From: Dinghuibacter sp964544695
Lineage (GTDB): Bacteria; Bacteroidota; Bacteroidia; Chitinophagales; Chitinophagaceae
Length of the DNA stretch: 9,962 bases
Direction of reading: 5' to 3'
NCBI GenBank assembly: GCA_964544695.1
Contig: CAZJDB010000199.1
Location: 1 to 9,962, forward strand
Positions 1-6,920 of this stretch are shown one piece after another; position 1 is the first letter of the stretch; the number at the start of each line of letters is the position of its first letter. Position numbers and translations under genes: made by a program. Under the pieces are notes generated by a model. The model saw only the letters and a program-made list of their open reading frames with translations. It searched no databases and was not told where the DNA came from.

Positions 1-2093
1 TCCGAGTGTTTCGACATGTAGCGGACCTGGTTGACGAACGGATTGGGCCGGTCGATCACCACATATGGCTTGAGGGAATAGTCCTGCTGGATTTGGCGAT
101 ACCAGCCGATAAAGTCCTTGGAAGGCTTTTTTAACAGGAAAAATCGATCCGAAAAAGCCTTCATTTTACTCACCCAATCCTGAATCGATGCATCCGCTTC
201 CAGCAGACTTTCCGCATTAGAAGGAATGGTCTCAATACAGAATATCCGGCCCCCGCGAGATACAAAATCATATAGGGCCGACGCCGTGGCCGGGCTAAGG
301 CTCTCCACCTCGATCAGGAACAACGTGTGATATTTTTTTAAGCACCCCGCCCGGACCGTTTTTTCCGAGACGTAATCACAACCATCCCCGTTTTTGTGGA
401 TCGCTTCCCAAATCAATGGTTGATAGGTGGGATGGATCAGCGCAGGAAAAGGGGTATTCTGTGCGCCGTACTTGTTCCAGGTGTCTGCTGTGGGAGGCAG
501 CAACGCAATGCCGGTATACATGGTCATTTCCTGAAAGATAGCTGTCAGCCTTGCCCGGTAGGTGGTAAAATGCGACACCCAGGGCCACCAAGGATTTCGC
601 TCGTTAAAAAAAGTGCCGTACCTTACCCAGCCCGGGAATGCGGCCGATTGCGGAGAGTAATTGAATCCATGAAAAACCGCGTGCGTGACGCCCGATATGA
701 CACTCTGATCCGATCCCACTTTGAGGAGTTCCAACGTTTCATTGAAAACGCGGTCGGTATTGGTCAATTCCTCGCAGGAAACGATCTTCTTCCCTTGTAA
801 ATGAGCCGCGGACGAGACGTATTTGTTGATCATGGTGTATGCCCTGCCCACCCGGTAGTCTTCCTCACTCATCTGTGTTCCGAGGCCGGCCTTGATCCAG
901 GTCTCGCATTCGGGGATATCCACGCCGAAGCTGCCGTCAAGTGGGTCATAGCCGCGGCCATATGCCTGCATGCGGGAAAGTACCTTGTTTTGCTTGCACC
1001 AGGCGAGGAAGGGCTCGACAAAACGTTCCCGCAAAAGCTCCGTTTTGGTCAGGTCGAAATCAAAACGCACCCTGCCGGTCAATTGTCTGAAGACTTCGCC
1101 GTGTTTTGCGCCGTACTCCGGGTCGATGTTATTACCCATATTGCCTGTTTTATACAGGATAAACGGCAAATAAGGTTTCAGCGCATATCCTCTTCGGCTA
1201 AGGAACTCCTTTTCCATGTCCTCGCACCAGTTGGCCCCTTCCAGTTCGAGGCTGTCGGTGAAGAAACATCGGATATGACGGGTCAGCGGCCCGAGCGCGT
1301 CAGACATGCGGTCCAGGTATGTTTGGACGGCCGCCTTGTGATAATGGTTCAACACCGGACCGTCGGCGCCCGGCGCTCCGTTGATGACCTTGCTAAAACC
1401 ATCGAATTCCACCAACCCGTACAACATATGAGTGCCGGGAGGAACGGATATGCGGTAAGCGCTTCGCGTGGCCTCAACGGGAATGTCTTTTACGTCTTCC
1501 AGGCCGTTCAAAGGCGTGGGGACGAGAGACAGGGAAATCAATTTGGACACCCGCCCCGCAAAAGGCGCGGAAATCGCGGGATAGGCATCTTTGATCAGAT
1601 CTGCCACAACCGCCTGATATTCTACCGGACCTTCCAGCTTGATGGCTGAAATGACCCTCACGCGACTTCTTTCGTCCCCCTCCAGCCAGGGCGCGCCGAA
1701 TGGCCACCCCGAGCCGACGATCAAATCGCAGGTCATCCCCAGGGAAGCGGCTTCCCCGAGTGTAAATCGCAACAGCTCCAGCCACGCCGGGCTCAACCAA
1801 TCGATGGAAGCGATACCCATGTCCTCCGTTCTTTCGGGAAAAGCGATCGGGTTGATTTCTACTCCGCCAATACCGGCATCCCTGAGCATTCGAAGCTCGC
1901 GCGCCAGTTCGGACTTCTCTACCTTGTCGCCGTTCCACCACCAGCGGACGAAAGGGCGGCTGGCCATCACCGGGTTCTGGAATAGCGTATACAGCCTTTC
2001 CTCAGAAAGAACCATGCCTACCGGGAGAGCCCGCTGAAGCACAAATCCTGATGCCAACAGTGAACCACGCTTAATAAATGATCGTCTTTTCAT
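1..2093 (-). CDS. GH106-type alpha-L-rhamnosidase-like protein, Tat signal, 3' end missing
   Basis: This frame stays open for 697 codons from the ATG at 2093 to the window edge, so the C-terminus is missing; GH106 enzymes usually run to about 900-1100 residues. The N-terminus has a Tat-like signal (RRSFIK at 3-8, then a short hydrophobic run). The rest matches the layout of GH106 alpha-L-rhamnosidases, which remove terminal L-rhamnose from plant or bacterial glycans: RPFVRWWWNG around 46-55, RDAGIGGVEIN around 70, GSGWPFG near 120, PGADGPVLNHYHK near 240, TDSLELEGANW (D280, E283, E285), SCEELTNT (E441/E442), WVRYGTFFNERNPWWP near 490, and YQPLIWEAIHKNGDGCDY from 557. The acidic residues in the DSLE and CEEL motifs are candidate catalytic or metal-binding residues, but I cannot assign them individually. 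The start overlaps the lyase stop in an ATGA, which supports both the start and translational coupling. Family confidence is high; substrate is unknown. Confidence 0.85.
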   Translation of the reverse strand, partial: MKRRSFIKRGSLLASGFVLQRALPVGMVLSEERLYTLFQNPVMASRPFVRWWWNGDKVEKSELARELRMLRDAGIGGVEINPIAFPERTEDMGIASIDWLSPAWLELLRFTLGEAASLGMTCDLIVGSGWPFGAPWLEGDERSRVRVISAIKLEGPVEYQAVVADLIKDAYPAISAPFAGRVSKLISLSLVPTPLNGLEDVKDIPVEATRSAYRISVPPGTHMLYGLVEFDGFSKVINGAPGADGPVLNHYHKAAVQTYLDRMSDALGPLTRHIRCFFTDSLELEGANWCEDMEKEFLSRRGYALKPYLPFILYKTGNMGNNIDPEYGAKHGEVFRQLTGRVRFDFDLTKTELLRERFVEPFLAWCKQNKVLSRMQAYGRGYDPLDGSFGVDIPECETWIKAGLGTQMSEEDYRVGRAYTMINKYVSSAAHLQGKKIVSCEELTNTDRVFNETLELLKVGSDQSVISGVTHAVFHGFNYSPQSAAFPGWVRYGTFFNERNPWWPWVSHFTTYRARLTAIFQEMTMYTGIALLPPTADTWNKYGAQNTPFPALIHPTYQPLIWEAIHKNGDGCDYVSEKTVRAGCLKKYHTLFLIEVESLSPATASALYDFVSRGGRIFCIETIPSNAESLLEADASIQDWVSKMKAFSDRFFLLKKPSKDFIGWYRQIQQDYSLKPYVVIDRPNPFVNQVRYMSKHS

Positions 2094-3994
2094 TTAGCAA
2101 CGATGGTATATTGAAAAGCGGCAACCCGCACCGGGGACCGTAAATCCAACAGGATTCTGCTGATGGTGCGGTGATGCCACGTCTCTTTCAGGCCCTCTTC
2201 TTCCGGCGTGGTCAGTTGCATGTCCTCCTTTCGGGCTGTAAAGACCCGCGCATCGTACTCAAGTTCCACCTTTTTACCCCCGTCGGTCGTAAATTGTATC
2301 ACCCCCGGCACCGTGATATCGACGGCATCAACCGTCATGAAACTTTGCGTCAGCGAACTAAAAACGCTATCTGCCCGGCAGCTGTCGGTGACCACGATCC
2401 GCCCGGAGCGATCCGACAAAATGCTGCGCTTCCAGGCCCTTATACCAGCAGTGGCCGGATAGGCTTTTGCGAGGTTCATGCGGAGCGCCGCGCCGCGCCG
2501 ATCTGACAGATAAGAAACCTGACTGGCGGCATAGGTAAGCCCTTCCTGTTCCTGCCGGCCATTGACCGTAGGCAAATTGTGAAAAGCAGAGGTATTGAAC
2601 CAAAGTTGGTAACGATCTTTTGAAAACGTCCTGGCCGTATAGGTACCGGATCCCACATCGATGATCACAGGCTCACCATCCGCATAGACGATAAAGTCAC
2701 CGACGTCATTGTGGTTATGGCTTTTGCCATTGTTGCCGGCATGGGCAGCCAGGAAAAACCCATGGGCCGCGCGCGAAACCATCAGTTGCACGTCCGGCAA
2801 CCAGGCATTCTCGACATCGGTGAAGGGGGCGGCGCTGATACCCAGAAGGTCACGGAAATCAAACAACTCACGAGTGCGATGAAATTGTTGCTGAATCGCA
2901 TACCCATTCCCGGCATACAACCAGCAACCAAATTCCCGCATGATCGTGTCTCCCGTCTCCGTACCAAAACGTCGGATCATGACCGGTTCCGGTACCACTT
3001 CGGGATGGGCGTCGCCGATATTGACAAAATAATTGCCGGCGATATGCACCTTATAGATATAAGCGGCCATGTTTCGGATAAGCCCCTCGTGAAAAATATC
3101 GATGCGGCCTTTGGTGGCACTCCCCAAAAGGTCAAGTATATCCAGCACACTCCCAGGCCCGAAAGCCCAATAGGTCGGTCCCTCCTCGCATGCGCCGTCG
3201 TCCCCCAGGCCGTTGAGGTATTGGTCTGTCACCTGCATGGCCCGGTTTACATATTCCGCCCTCCTGTTGGAGTCTCTTTCGAGTAACAATGCCGCCGTAA
3301 GGTAATTCGACATGATCCAGGGCGCCCAGTTATTCAATTTGGCGTTCTTATCTCCGGCGCCCAACCAATCATACCCGGCCGTTTGCAAAGGCAAGAATAT
3401 GCGACGGTTCACCTCGTAGTATATCCGTCGGCGGATCAGCGGTGAGACGCTGTCCAGCTCGGGTCCGATGAAATAATCCGCCCAGGCCAGATTGGCCGCC
3501 GTCTCGGCCGCGAAAAGGTCGACTACGGGGTTTTCCGCGTCCGGCAATCCCTTTCCCCCTTTTTGTAAAAAGAGATGCGCGGAAGCACCCCAAAACGTTT
3601 CTTCGGAAATCGACCAGATCCCGTCCACGATGGCGTCCAGGAAGCGTCCAGAACCTTCCACCGATTCAGCCAGTACAAGCGCCCAAAGTCGGTTACGTTT
3701 CCCAAAGGACAGATTCTCATACCTTGTCCGGTTGCCATTACGAAAAAAGTCCAGCGTCACGGAAGCAGGAACATTGGAAAAGGGTCCATTCAAGCACGCC
3801 TCGCCGTTCTTGACCAATTTCGATCTGATGCTGTCTGGTAGTATTTTTGCCCACCCCTCCGGCGACTGAGGGAAGGGCTTCCATACCGCTTGTGGGACCA
3901 GCAGGCCCGTAATATCCCTCTCAAGCAGGTTATGCGGTTTTGTTTGCGCGTTCACAGCTTGGCTGAATAAAAGAAATATCAGCAACCACCTCAT
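2090..3994 (-). CDS. Heparinase II/III-family polysaccharide lyase
   Basis: This 634-residue exported protein starts with a Sec signal peptide (about 1-16, cleavage after VNA). An all-alpha toroid domain fills roughly the first 370 residues and a beta-sandwich the rest, as in heparinase II/III-like lyases, which cleave uronate-containing polysaccharides by beta-elimination. Family hallmarks are visible: NNWAPW at 221-226 (the Asn that neutralises the uronate carboxylate in relatives), CEEGPTYW at 269-276 (Tyr275 fits the catalytic Tyr), and SHNHNDVGDF from 425 (His426 or His428 fits the catalytic or Zn-region His), followed by VIIDVGSGTY and a W-N-T-S-A-F-H-N stretch. Length is normal for the family. 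Its start overlaps the cupin stop and its stop overlaps the GH106 start, each as ATGA, so the three are probably co-translated. The exact PL family (PL12, 15, 17, 21, 33 and others share this fold) cannot be set by eye, and heparin itself is not implied as substrate. Confidence 0.88.
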   Translation of the reverse strand: MRWLLIFLLFSQAVNAQTKPHNLLERDITGLLVPQAVWKPFPQSPEGWAKILPDSIRSKLVKNGEACLNGPFSNVPASVTLDFFRNGNRTRYENLSFGKRNRLWALVLAESVEGSGRFLDAIVDGIWSISEETFWGASAHLFLQKGGKGLPDAENPVVDLFAAETAANLAWADYFIGPELDSVSPLIRRRIYYEVNRRIFLPLQTAGYDWLGAGDKNAKLNNWAPWIMSNYLTAALLLERDSNRRAEYVNRAMQVTDQYLNGLGDDGACEEGPTYWAFGPGSVLDILDLLGSATKGRIDIFHEGLIRNMAAYIYKVHIAGNYFVNIGDAHPEVVPEPVMIRRFGTETGDTIMREFGCWLYAGNGYAIQQQFHRTRELFDFRDLLGISAAPFTDVENAWLPDVQLMVSRAAHGFFLAAHAGNNGKSHNHNDVGDFIVYADGEPVIIDVGSGTYTARTFSKDRYQLWFNTSAFHNLPTVNGRQEQEGLTYAASQVSYLSDRRGAALRMNLAKAYPATAGIRAWKRSILSDRSGRIVVTDSCRADSVFSSLTQSFMTVDAVDITVPGVIQFTTDGGKKVELEYDARVFTARKEDMQLTTPEEEGLKETWHHRTISRILLDLRSPVRVAAFQYTIVAK

Positions 3995-4314
3995 TTTCTG
4001 AAGTCCTCACGTACCGGGTTAAAAATATCCAGCAGCTTACAATCCGTAATGGCCAGGCCCGAATGCGGCACGTTCGACGGAATGACGAGAACCACGCCAG
4101 GTTTCAAAATTACCGGTTCACCCGATACCGTCAGCTGAAAAACCCCTTCCAGCACCTGCGATACCTGCTCATGCTCGTGTGCATGCTCGGGCGATGCGCT
4201 TCCGGCTTTGATCTCAAAATAGGCGAGGGTCATCCCGGCTGTGTGGATAAACCGGCCTGAATATCCCGGTGTGGTTTCCCTGGGGGGGATAGCGGAAAGC
4301 TCAATGGGTTGCAT
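3991..4314 (-). CDS. Small single-domain cupin protein
   Basis: This is a 107-residue cytoplasmic protein if started at the ATG at 4314. Upstream in-frame ATGs at 4335 and 4356 would add 7 or 14 residues (M-N-R-I-R-L-F) that look like non-conserved sequence inside the dioxygenase gene. Cupin motif 1 is present as H44-x-H46-x3-Q50-x6-G57 (the HAHEHEQ segment), where Gln replaces the usual Glu as in many small cupins. Motif 2 is G-x5-P-x-N-V-P-H with His84. The metal-binding set is therefore complete (His, His, Gln, His). Such proteins are metal-dependent isomerases, dioxygenases or sugar-binding sensors; the sequence alone does not tell which. The 14-bp overlap with the dioxygenase and the ATGA overlap with the lyase place it inside the same operon, suggesting it acts on a product or ligand of the same pathway. 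Confidence 0.85.
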   Translation of the reverse strand: MQPIELSAIPPRETTPGYSGRFIHTAGMTLAYFEIKAGSASPEHAHEHEQVSQVLEGVFQLTVSGEPVILKPGVVLVIPSNVPHSGLAITDCKLLDIFNPVREDFRK

Positions 4315-5119
4315 AAATAAGCGGATTCTGTTCATTGTTATTGAGCAGGTCTCCAATTGAAAGGCTGCTCAAATAAGGTTCGGGAAGAATATTCGGCTCC
4401 CCGTTGAACACGTTCCCGTCAGGCATATAGGCGCAGGTCATCGCTCGCCGCCAGGCACTGGTCATATTGGCGCCCGCTCCGTGAATGGTCAGCCCGTTGT
4501 GAAAGGAACAACTCCCGGCCTTCATTGGTGCGGCAACCGCCTGTGTTTTCACATATTGCGGATAGACATCGAATATGCCGTCCATATTCCGGCCGATCAT
4601 TATCTTGTCAAATTTCGTACCCTTATGCGAACCGGGAATAAAATACAGGCAGCCGTTTTGCAACGTCGCATCGTCCAGGGCTACCCAGATGGAGATCGCC
4701 CTGGGGTCGGAGAAGGACCAGAAAGGGGTATCCAGGTGCCATGCCGTTGGATTGGCCCAGGGCCGTTTGAACAGTGCCTGGTCATGCCAGATCCTGATCC
4801 CTTCCGCTCCGGACAGCATGGCGGCCATTTTCCCGATCCGCTCATCCAACATCAACTCTTTTACCGCACTATTGGTCTGCCAAAGGTTCAACAACTGATC
4901 AAAAACCTTCCCGAAATAATCTCCGTCCTCATTGATCCCGTCGTTCTCGCCGATCAGGATGTCTTTCCCGGGGATCTTTCTTCCGCCTCTTTCCGAGACC
5001 GCCTGCATGACGGCTTTGCGCCAATGCTCCAGTTCATCGGGCGTCAGGAAATCTTCAATAACGACAAAACCGTTGGTTTGATAAAACGCAGTTTGGGCAC
5101 TGCTCGGTAAATGCTTCAT
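4301..5119 (-). CDS. Phytanoyl-CoA dioxygenase (PhyH) family Fe(II)/2-oxoglutarate oxygenase
   Basis: This 272-residue protein has no signal peptide and should be cytoplasmic. It has the PhyH layout: an N-terminal YQTNGFVVIEDFLTPDEL segment, the iron-binding W127-H128-L129-D130 motif followed by TPFW, the WVALDDATLQNGCLYFIPGSHKG strand block (about 147-165), and the distal His213 in TIHGAGAN with Arg224/Arg225 eleven residues later as the likely 2-oxoglutarate carboxylate ligand. All expected Fe and cosubstrate residues are present, so it should be an active hydroxylase. Family members hydroxylate very different substrates (lipids, ectoine, sugars and nucleotide conjugates, halogenation relatives), so the substrate is open. 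It is the first gene of the coupled run with a cupin, a lyase and a rhamnosidase-like enzyme, which points to a small molecule tied to glycan breakdown. One speculative role is oxidative removal of an O-methyl group or other substituent from a released sugar. Confidence 0.9.
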   Translation of the reverse strand: MKHLPSSAQTAFYQTNGFVVIEDFLTPDELEHWRKAVMQAVSERGGRKIPGKDILIGENDGINEDGDYFGKVFDQLLNLWQTNSAVKELMLDERIGKMAAMLSGAEGIRIWHDQALFKRPWANPTAWHLDTPFWSFSDPRAISIWVALDDATLQNGCLYFIPGSHKGTKFDKIMIGRNMDGIFDVYPQYVKTQAVAAPMKAGSCSFHNGLTIHGAGANMTSAWRRAMTCAYMPDGNVFNGEPNILPEPYLSSLSIGDLLNNNEQNPLIYATH

Positions 5120-5141
5120 ATAGCAAGCGTTTGACGATCAG

Positions 5142-5149
5142 TAAATATA
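5142..5149 (-). promoter_or_regulatory. Possible Bacteroidota -7 promoter element
   Basis: Read on the minus strand, the 33-bp gap upstream of the dioxygenase gene contains TATATTTA, a 7 of 8 match to the Bacteroidota -7 consensus TAnnTTTG. It would start transcription a few bases before the ATG at 5119. No TTTG-type -33 element is visible at the right distance, because that position lies in the end of the lipocalin-like gene. The dioxygenase-to-rhamnosidase run could use this promoter or simply be read through from upstream. Confidence 0.22.
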
Positions 5150-5152
5150 CGG

Positions 5153-5593
5153 CTAATTCGCTCCATTATCCACCCTCACATAATACCAGTCGTCATGTCC
5201 ATATACCCTATCAGGGCCATAATATGCGAGTCTGGCGATTATAAGCGTGTCCGTTGTGAGCTTAGCTATTGAATCGGTAGGCTTGAACGTGCCCAAAGGG
5301 GTAGATGGCATTTTTGTGCCATTCATCGAATCAACCGTAAATTCCAATTTGGTCGAGTCTACCCTAAAACTCCAATCCCCCTTTAATTTCAACTGACCAT
5401 ATAGCACCTTTTCATAAGTTCCATTGGCGTGGAATGTCAGATTTTCTCCTTGTCCGACGTTAGCCGGTTTATACTCTTTTGAAAAAGATTGAATACCGAC
5501 TAGTTTCCAGGAGTTGCAAATTAAGCTCATCTTATTTTCCCCGGCCCGGGTGGAAAATAAGGATAGCGCAACAATCCATATTATAGATTTCAT
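5153..5593 (-). CDS. Exported lipocalin-like domain protein
   Basis: Starting at the ATG at 5593 gives a 146-residue protein with a good Sec signal peptide (K-S-I-I-W-I-V-A-L-S-L-F-S). In-frame ATGs at 5599 and 5614 only add a few residues before it. The mature part follows the lipocalin-like pattern common in Bacteroidota: a first strand with W-K-L-V, then ENLTFHANGTY, then LKGDWSFRVDSTKLEFTVD, and a late LTTDTLIIARL strand. These are small beta-barrels, usually of unknown ligand. The C-terminal D-D-W-Y-Y-V-R is a typical closing strand. The gene is visibly AT-richer (roughly 43% GC in the lines counted) than its neighbours and is separated from the genes on both sides by about 30 bp or more. 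No specific function can be given. Confidence 0.7.
   Translation of the reverse strand: MKSIIWIVALSLFSTRAGENKMSLICNSWKLVGIQSFSKEYKPANVGQGENLTFHANGTYEKVLYGQLKLKGDWSFRVDSTKLEFTVDSMNGTKMPSTPLGTFKPTDSIAKLTTDTLIIARLAYYGPDRVYGHDDWYYVRVDNGAN
5532..5560. repeat. Perfect 9-bp inverted repeat with GC-only core
   Basis: TTATTTTCC at 5532-5540 is matched exactly by its reverse complement GGAAAATAA at 5552-5560. The 11-base spacer is all G and C except one T. A transcript could form a 9-bp stem extendable by two C-G pairs with one bulged base. It lies in the first 35-65 nt of the lipocalin-like coding region, at the signal-peptide cleavage zone. There is no T-run after it on either strand, so it is not a standard intrinsic terminator. 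Confidence 0.6.
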
Positions 5594-5645
5594 ATGCATA
5601 ATTATATTTAGCATGAACCATAGAGCGTTCTACAGTGAATGCTAA

Positions 5646-6113
5646 TTACCTTGGTTTAGTAGCCCAACTAAGGTTTCTCAGTTTCCAGGATGTTCCATCA
5701 AAATGCGCGACAGCGCTGAAAAAGCCCGTAATGGACATTGCCTGTCCGTTGGCAAGCGTAATGTCCTCGCTAAAGTCCGCGCCGATGGAGGCAAATTCCG
5801 GATCCAGCGGATCGACACGCAAATGCGACCAGGTAAGCGATATACGGGACATTATATGGGGGAGTGTATCGCGAATGTATGTCGTGGCTGATGGAAAGTC
5901 GCTGAATTTCACTGCTCCATCCGAGGCCATGTAGAATCCAGGATTATCCTCAAAATAGGTCAGCCATTGTGTCGGGCCGCCCCCTGTAATATCTGCGCTG
6001 ATATGCGACATCATTTGAGTGACGCCGTCTTTTGCGGTCGCAAGCGCATCATGCCGGCTCTGACAAGAGCATAGCATGCAGCAACCAACAAGAATATAGA
6101 GGTTAATTCGCAT
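5646..6113 (-). CDS. SnoaL/NTF2-like domain lipoprotein
   Basis: This 155-residue protein begins with a lipoprotein signal peptide: hydrophobic residues 5-14 and a lipobox L14-C15-S16-C17, so Cys17 should be lipidated after cleavage. The mature part resembles SnoaL or DUF4440-type NTF2-like folds: an N-terminal helix (about 25-40), W-L-T-Y-F-E-D-N-P-G-F-Y-M-A-S-D-G-A, a central helix SATTYIRDTL, and C-terminal strands ending in H-F-D-G-T-S-W-K-L-R-N-L-S-W. That alternation and the W-K-L-R-N ending are typical of the fold, which forms a cone-shaped pocket used by both enzymes and binding proteins. Its start overlaps the end of the VOC gene by 11 bp, implying co-transcription. No catalytic residues can be assigned; function is unknown. 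Confidence 0.75.
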   Translation of the reverse strand: MRINLYILVGCCMLCSCQSRHDALATAKDGVTQMMSHISADITGGGPTQWLTYFEDNPGFYMASDGAVKFSDFPSATTYIRDTLPHIMSRISLTWSHLRVDPLDPEFASIGADFSEDITLANGQAMSITGFFSAVAHFDGTSWKLRNLSWATKPR

Positions 6114-6579
6114 CTGCCGCGGCCTTCAACACCCCAATATCCAACTTGATCATCTTCATCATCGCCTGCATGACACGACCGGCCTTTGCCTTGTCCGCGT
6201 CAGCCAGCAACTGGGTCAAAATAATAGGTGTTACCTGCCAATAAAGACCAAATTTATCCTTCAGCCAACCACAGTTAATTTCGTTGCCACCGCCTGAAAG
6301 GAGCCCATTCCAATAATAATCGACCTCTTCCTGGGATTTGCAGTTGATCGTAAGAGAGATGGCATCAGTCAGCGGATGACCGGGGCCGCCATTCATCAAT
6401 ATGAATTCCTGCCCTTCCAATTGAATGGATGCCACCAATAAGGCGCCCACAGGACCAGGTGCGCCCAGCGGATTGTATGCAGCCCTGTTAACCTTGGAAT
6501 CCTTGAAAATGGAAAGGTAGAAGTTCATGGCTTCTTCGGCATTGCTATCGTACCAAATGAAGGTGCTGATCTTTTGCAT
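6103..6579 (-). CDS. PhnB-like VOC family protein (3-demethylubiquinone-9 3-methyltransferase domain)
   Basis: This 158-residue cytoplasmic protein opens with MQKISTFIWYDSNAEEAMNFY, the standard start of PhnB-like members of the vicinal oxygen chelate superfamily, followed by the F-K-D-S-K-V strand. Two further segments are typical: a Q-L-E-G-Q-E-F-I-L-M-N-G-G-P strand block in the middle, and W-L-K-D-K-F-G-L-Y-W-Q-V-T-P at about 104-117. The final 40 residues form the M-Q-A-M-M-K-M-K helix region seen in this group. Despite the domain name, most such proteins are not methyltransferases, and their substrates are generally unknown. The ATG at 6579 follows an 89-bp gap, so this may be the first gene of the middle block; its end overlaps the lipoprotein start by 11 bp. 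Confidence 0.85.
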   Translation of the reverse strand: MQKISTFIWYDSNAEEAMNFYLSIFKDSKVNRAAYNPLGAPGPVGALLVASIQLEGQEFILMNGGPGHPLTDAISLTINCKSQEEVDYYWNGLLSGGGNEINCGWLKDKFGLYWQVTPIILTQLLADADKAKAGRVMQAMMKMIKLDIGVLKAAADAN

Positions 6580-6668
6580 AAAAAAGATTTCATCAGTGGT
6601 CGTAAACGCCCAAAATCAGAGGCCAACCATGGCCCTGCCCGTGCACCTGGAATTCCGCCCAGGATCGA

Positions 6669-6917
6669 CTACATCGGCCTGCTTTTCGCCTCCTTGATAT
6701 TCAATGGATTCGTCCCTATAATTTTGCCCTGTAATGCAGCCATGGCCTGTTGTGCCTGATCATCGCGCTTCATCTCGACCATACCCTTTCCAGAGTTTCT
6801 ACCGGTAATAGGGTCAATATAAATTTTCGCGTAGTCAACCCAACCAAAGGGGTTAAAAAGCCGCTGAAGGTCAAATTTGTCAAAATCGCGTGGAAGGCCC
6901 GAAATTGTCATTCTCAT
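6669..6917 (-). CDS. Small RRM-domain protein with altered RNA-contact residues
   Basis: This 82-residue protein is essentially one RNA recognition motif, with the beta-alpha-beta-beta-alpha-beta order readable: MTISGL (RNP2 position, 3-8), helix FDLQRLFNPFG, AKIYIDPITGRN, SGKGMVEM (RNP1 position, 42-49), helix DDQAQQAMAAL, and a final PLNIKEAKSRP strand. Single-RRM proteins are common in Bacteroidota and cyanobacteria and bind single-stranded RNA. Here the three aromatic contact positions are Thr4, Lys44 and Met46 instead of Phe/Tyr, and the usual Gly-rich tail is absent. It may bind RNA weakly, differently, or not at all. The start at 6917 is 3 bp after the preceding hydrolase stop; Met3 (6911) is an alternative start. 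Family assignment is firm, activity is uncertain. Confidence 0.85.
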   Translation of the reverse strand: MRMTISGLPRDFDKFDLQRLFNPFGWVDYAKIYIDPITGRNSGKGMVEMKRDDQAQQAMAALQGKIIGTNPLNIKEAKSRPM

Positions 6918-6920
6918 GTG

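Noticed and set aside
801..1649. Long plus-strand open frame of 282 codons
   Set aside because: It lies antisense to the GH106-like gene, shows no recognisable domain, and its composition is what the reverse complement of that coding region produces.
1474..1941. Minus-strand open frame of 155 codons, Arg/Gly-rich
   Set aside because: It is an out-of-frame reading of the GH106-like gene; the in-frame translation gives the family motifs without a break.
2711..3286. Plus-strand open frame of 191 codons
   Set aside because: Antisense shadow of the heparinase II/III-type gene, whose motifs are unambiguous on the minus strand.
6621..6634. Short inverted repeat (GGCCA, 4-base loop, TGGCC) in the 89-bp gap after the RRM gene
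   Set aside because: Only five perfect pairs and just four T residues several bases later on the minus strand; too weak to call a terminator.
6580..6668. Possible promoter for the VOC gene (a TTTG on the minus strand)
   Set aside because: No TAnnTTTG-like element at a suitable distance downstream of it.
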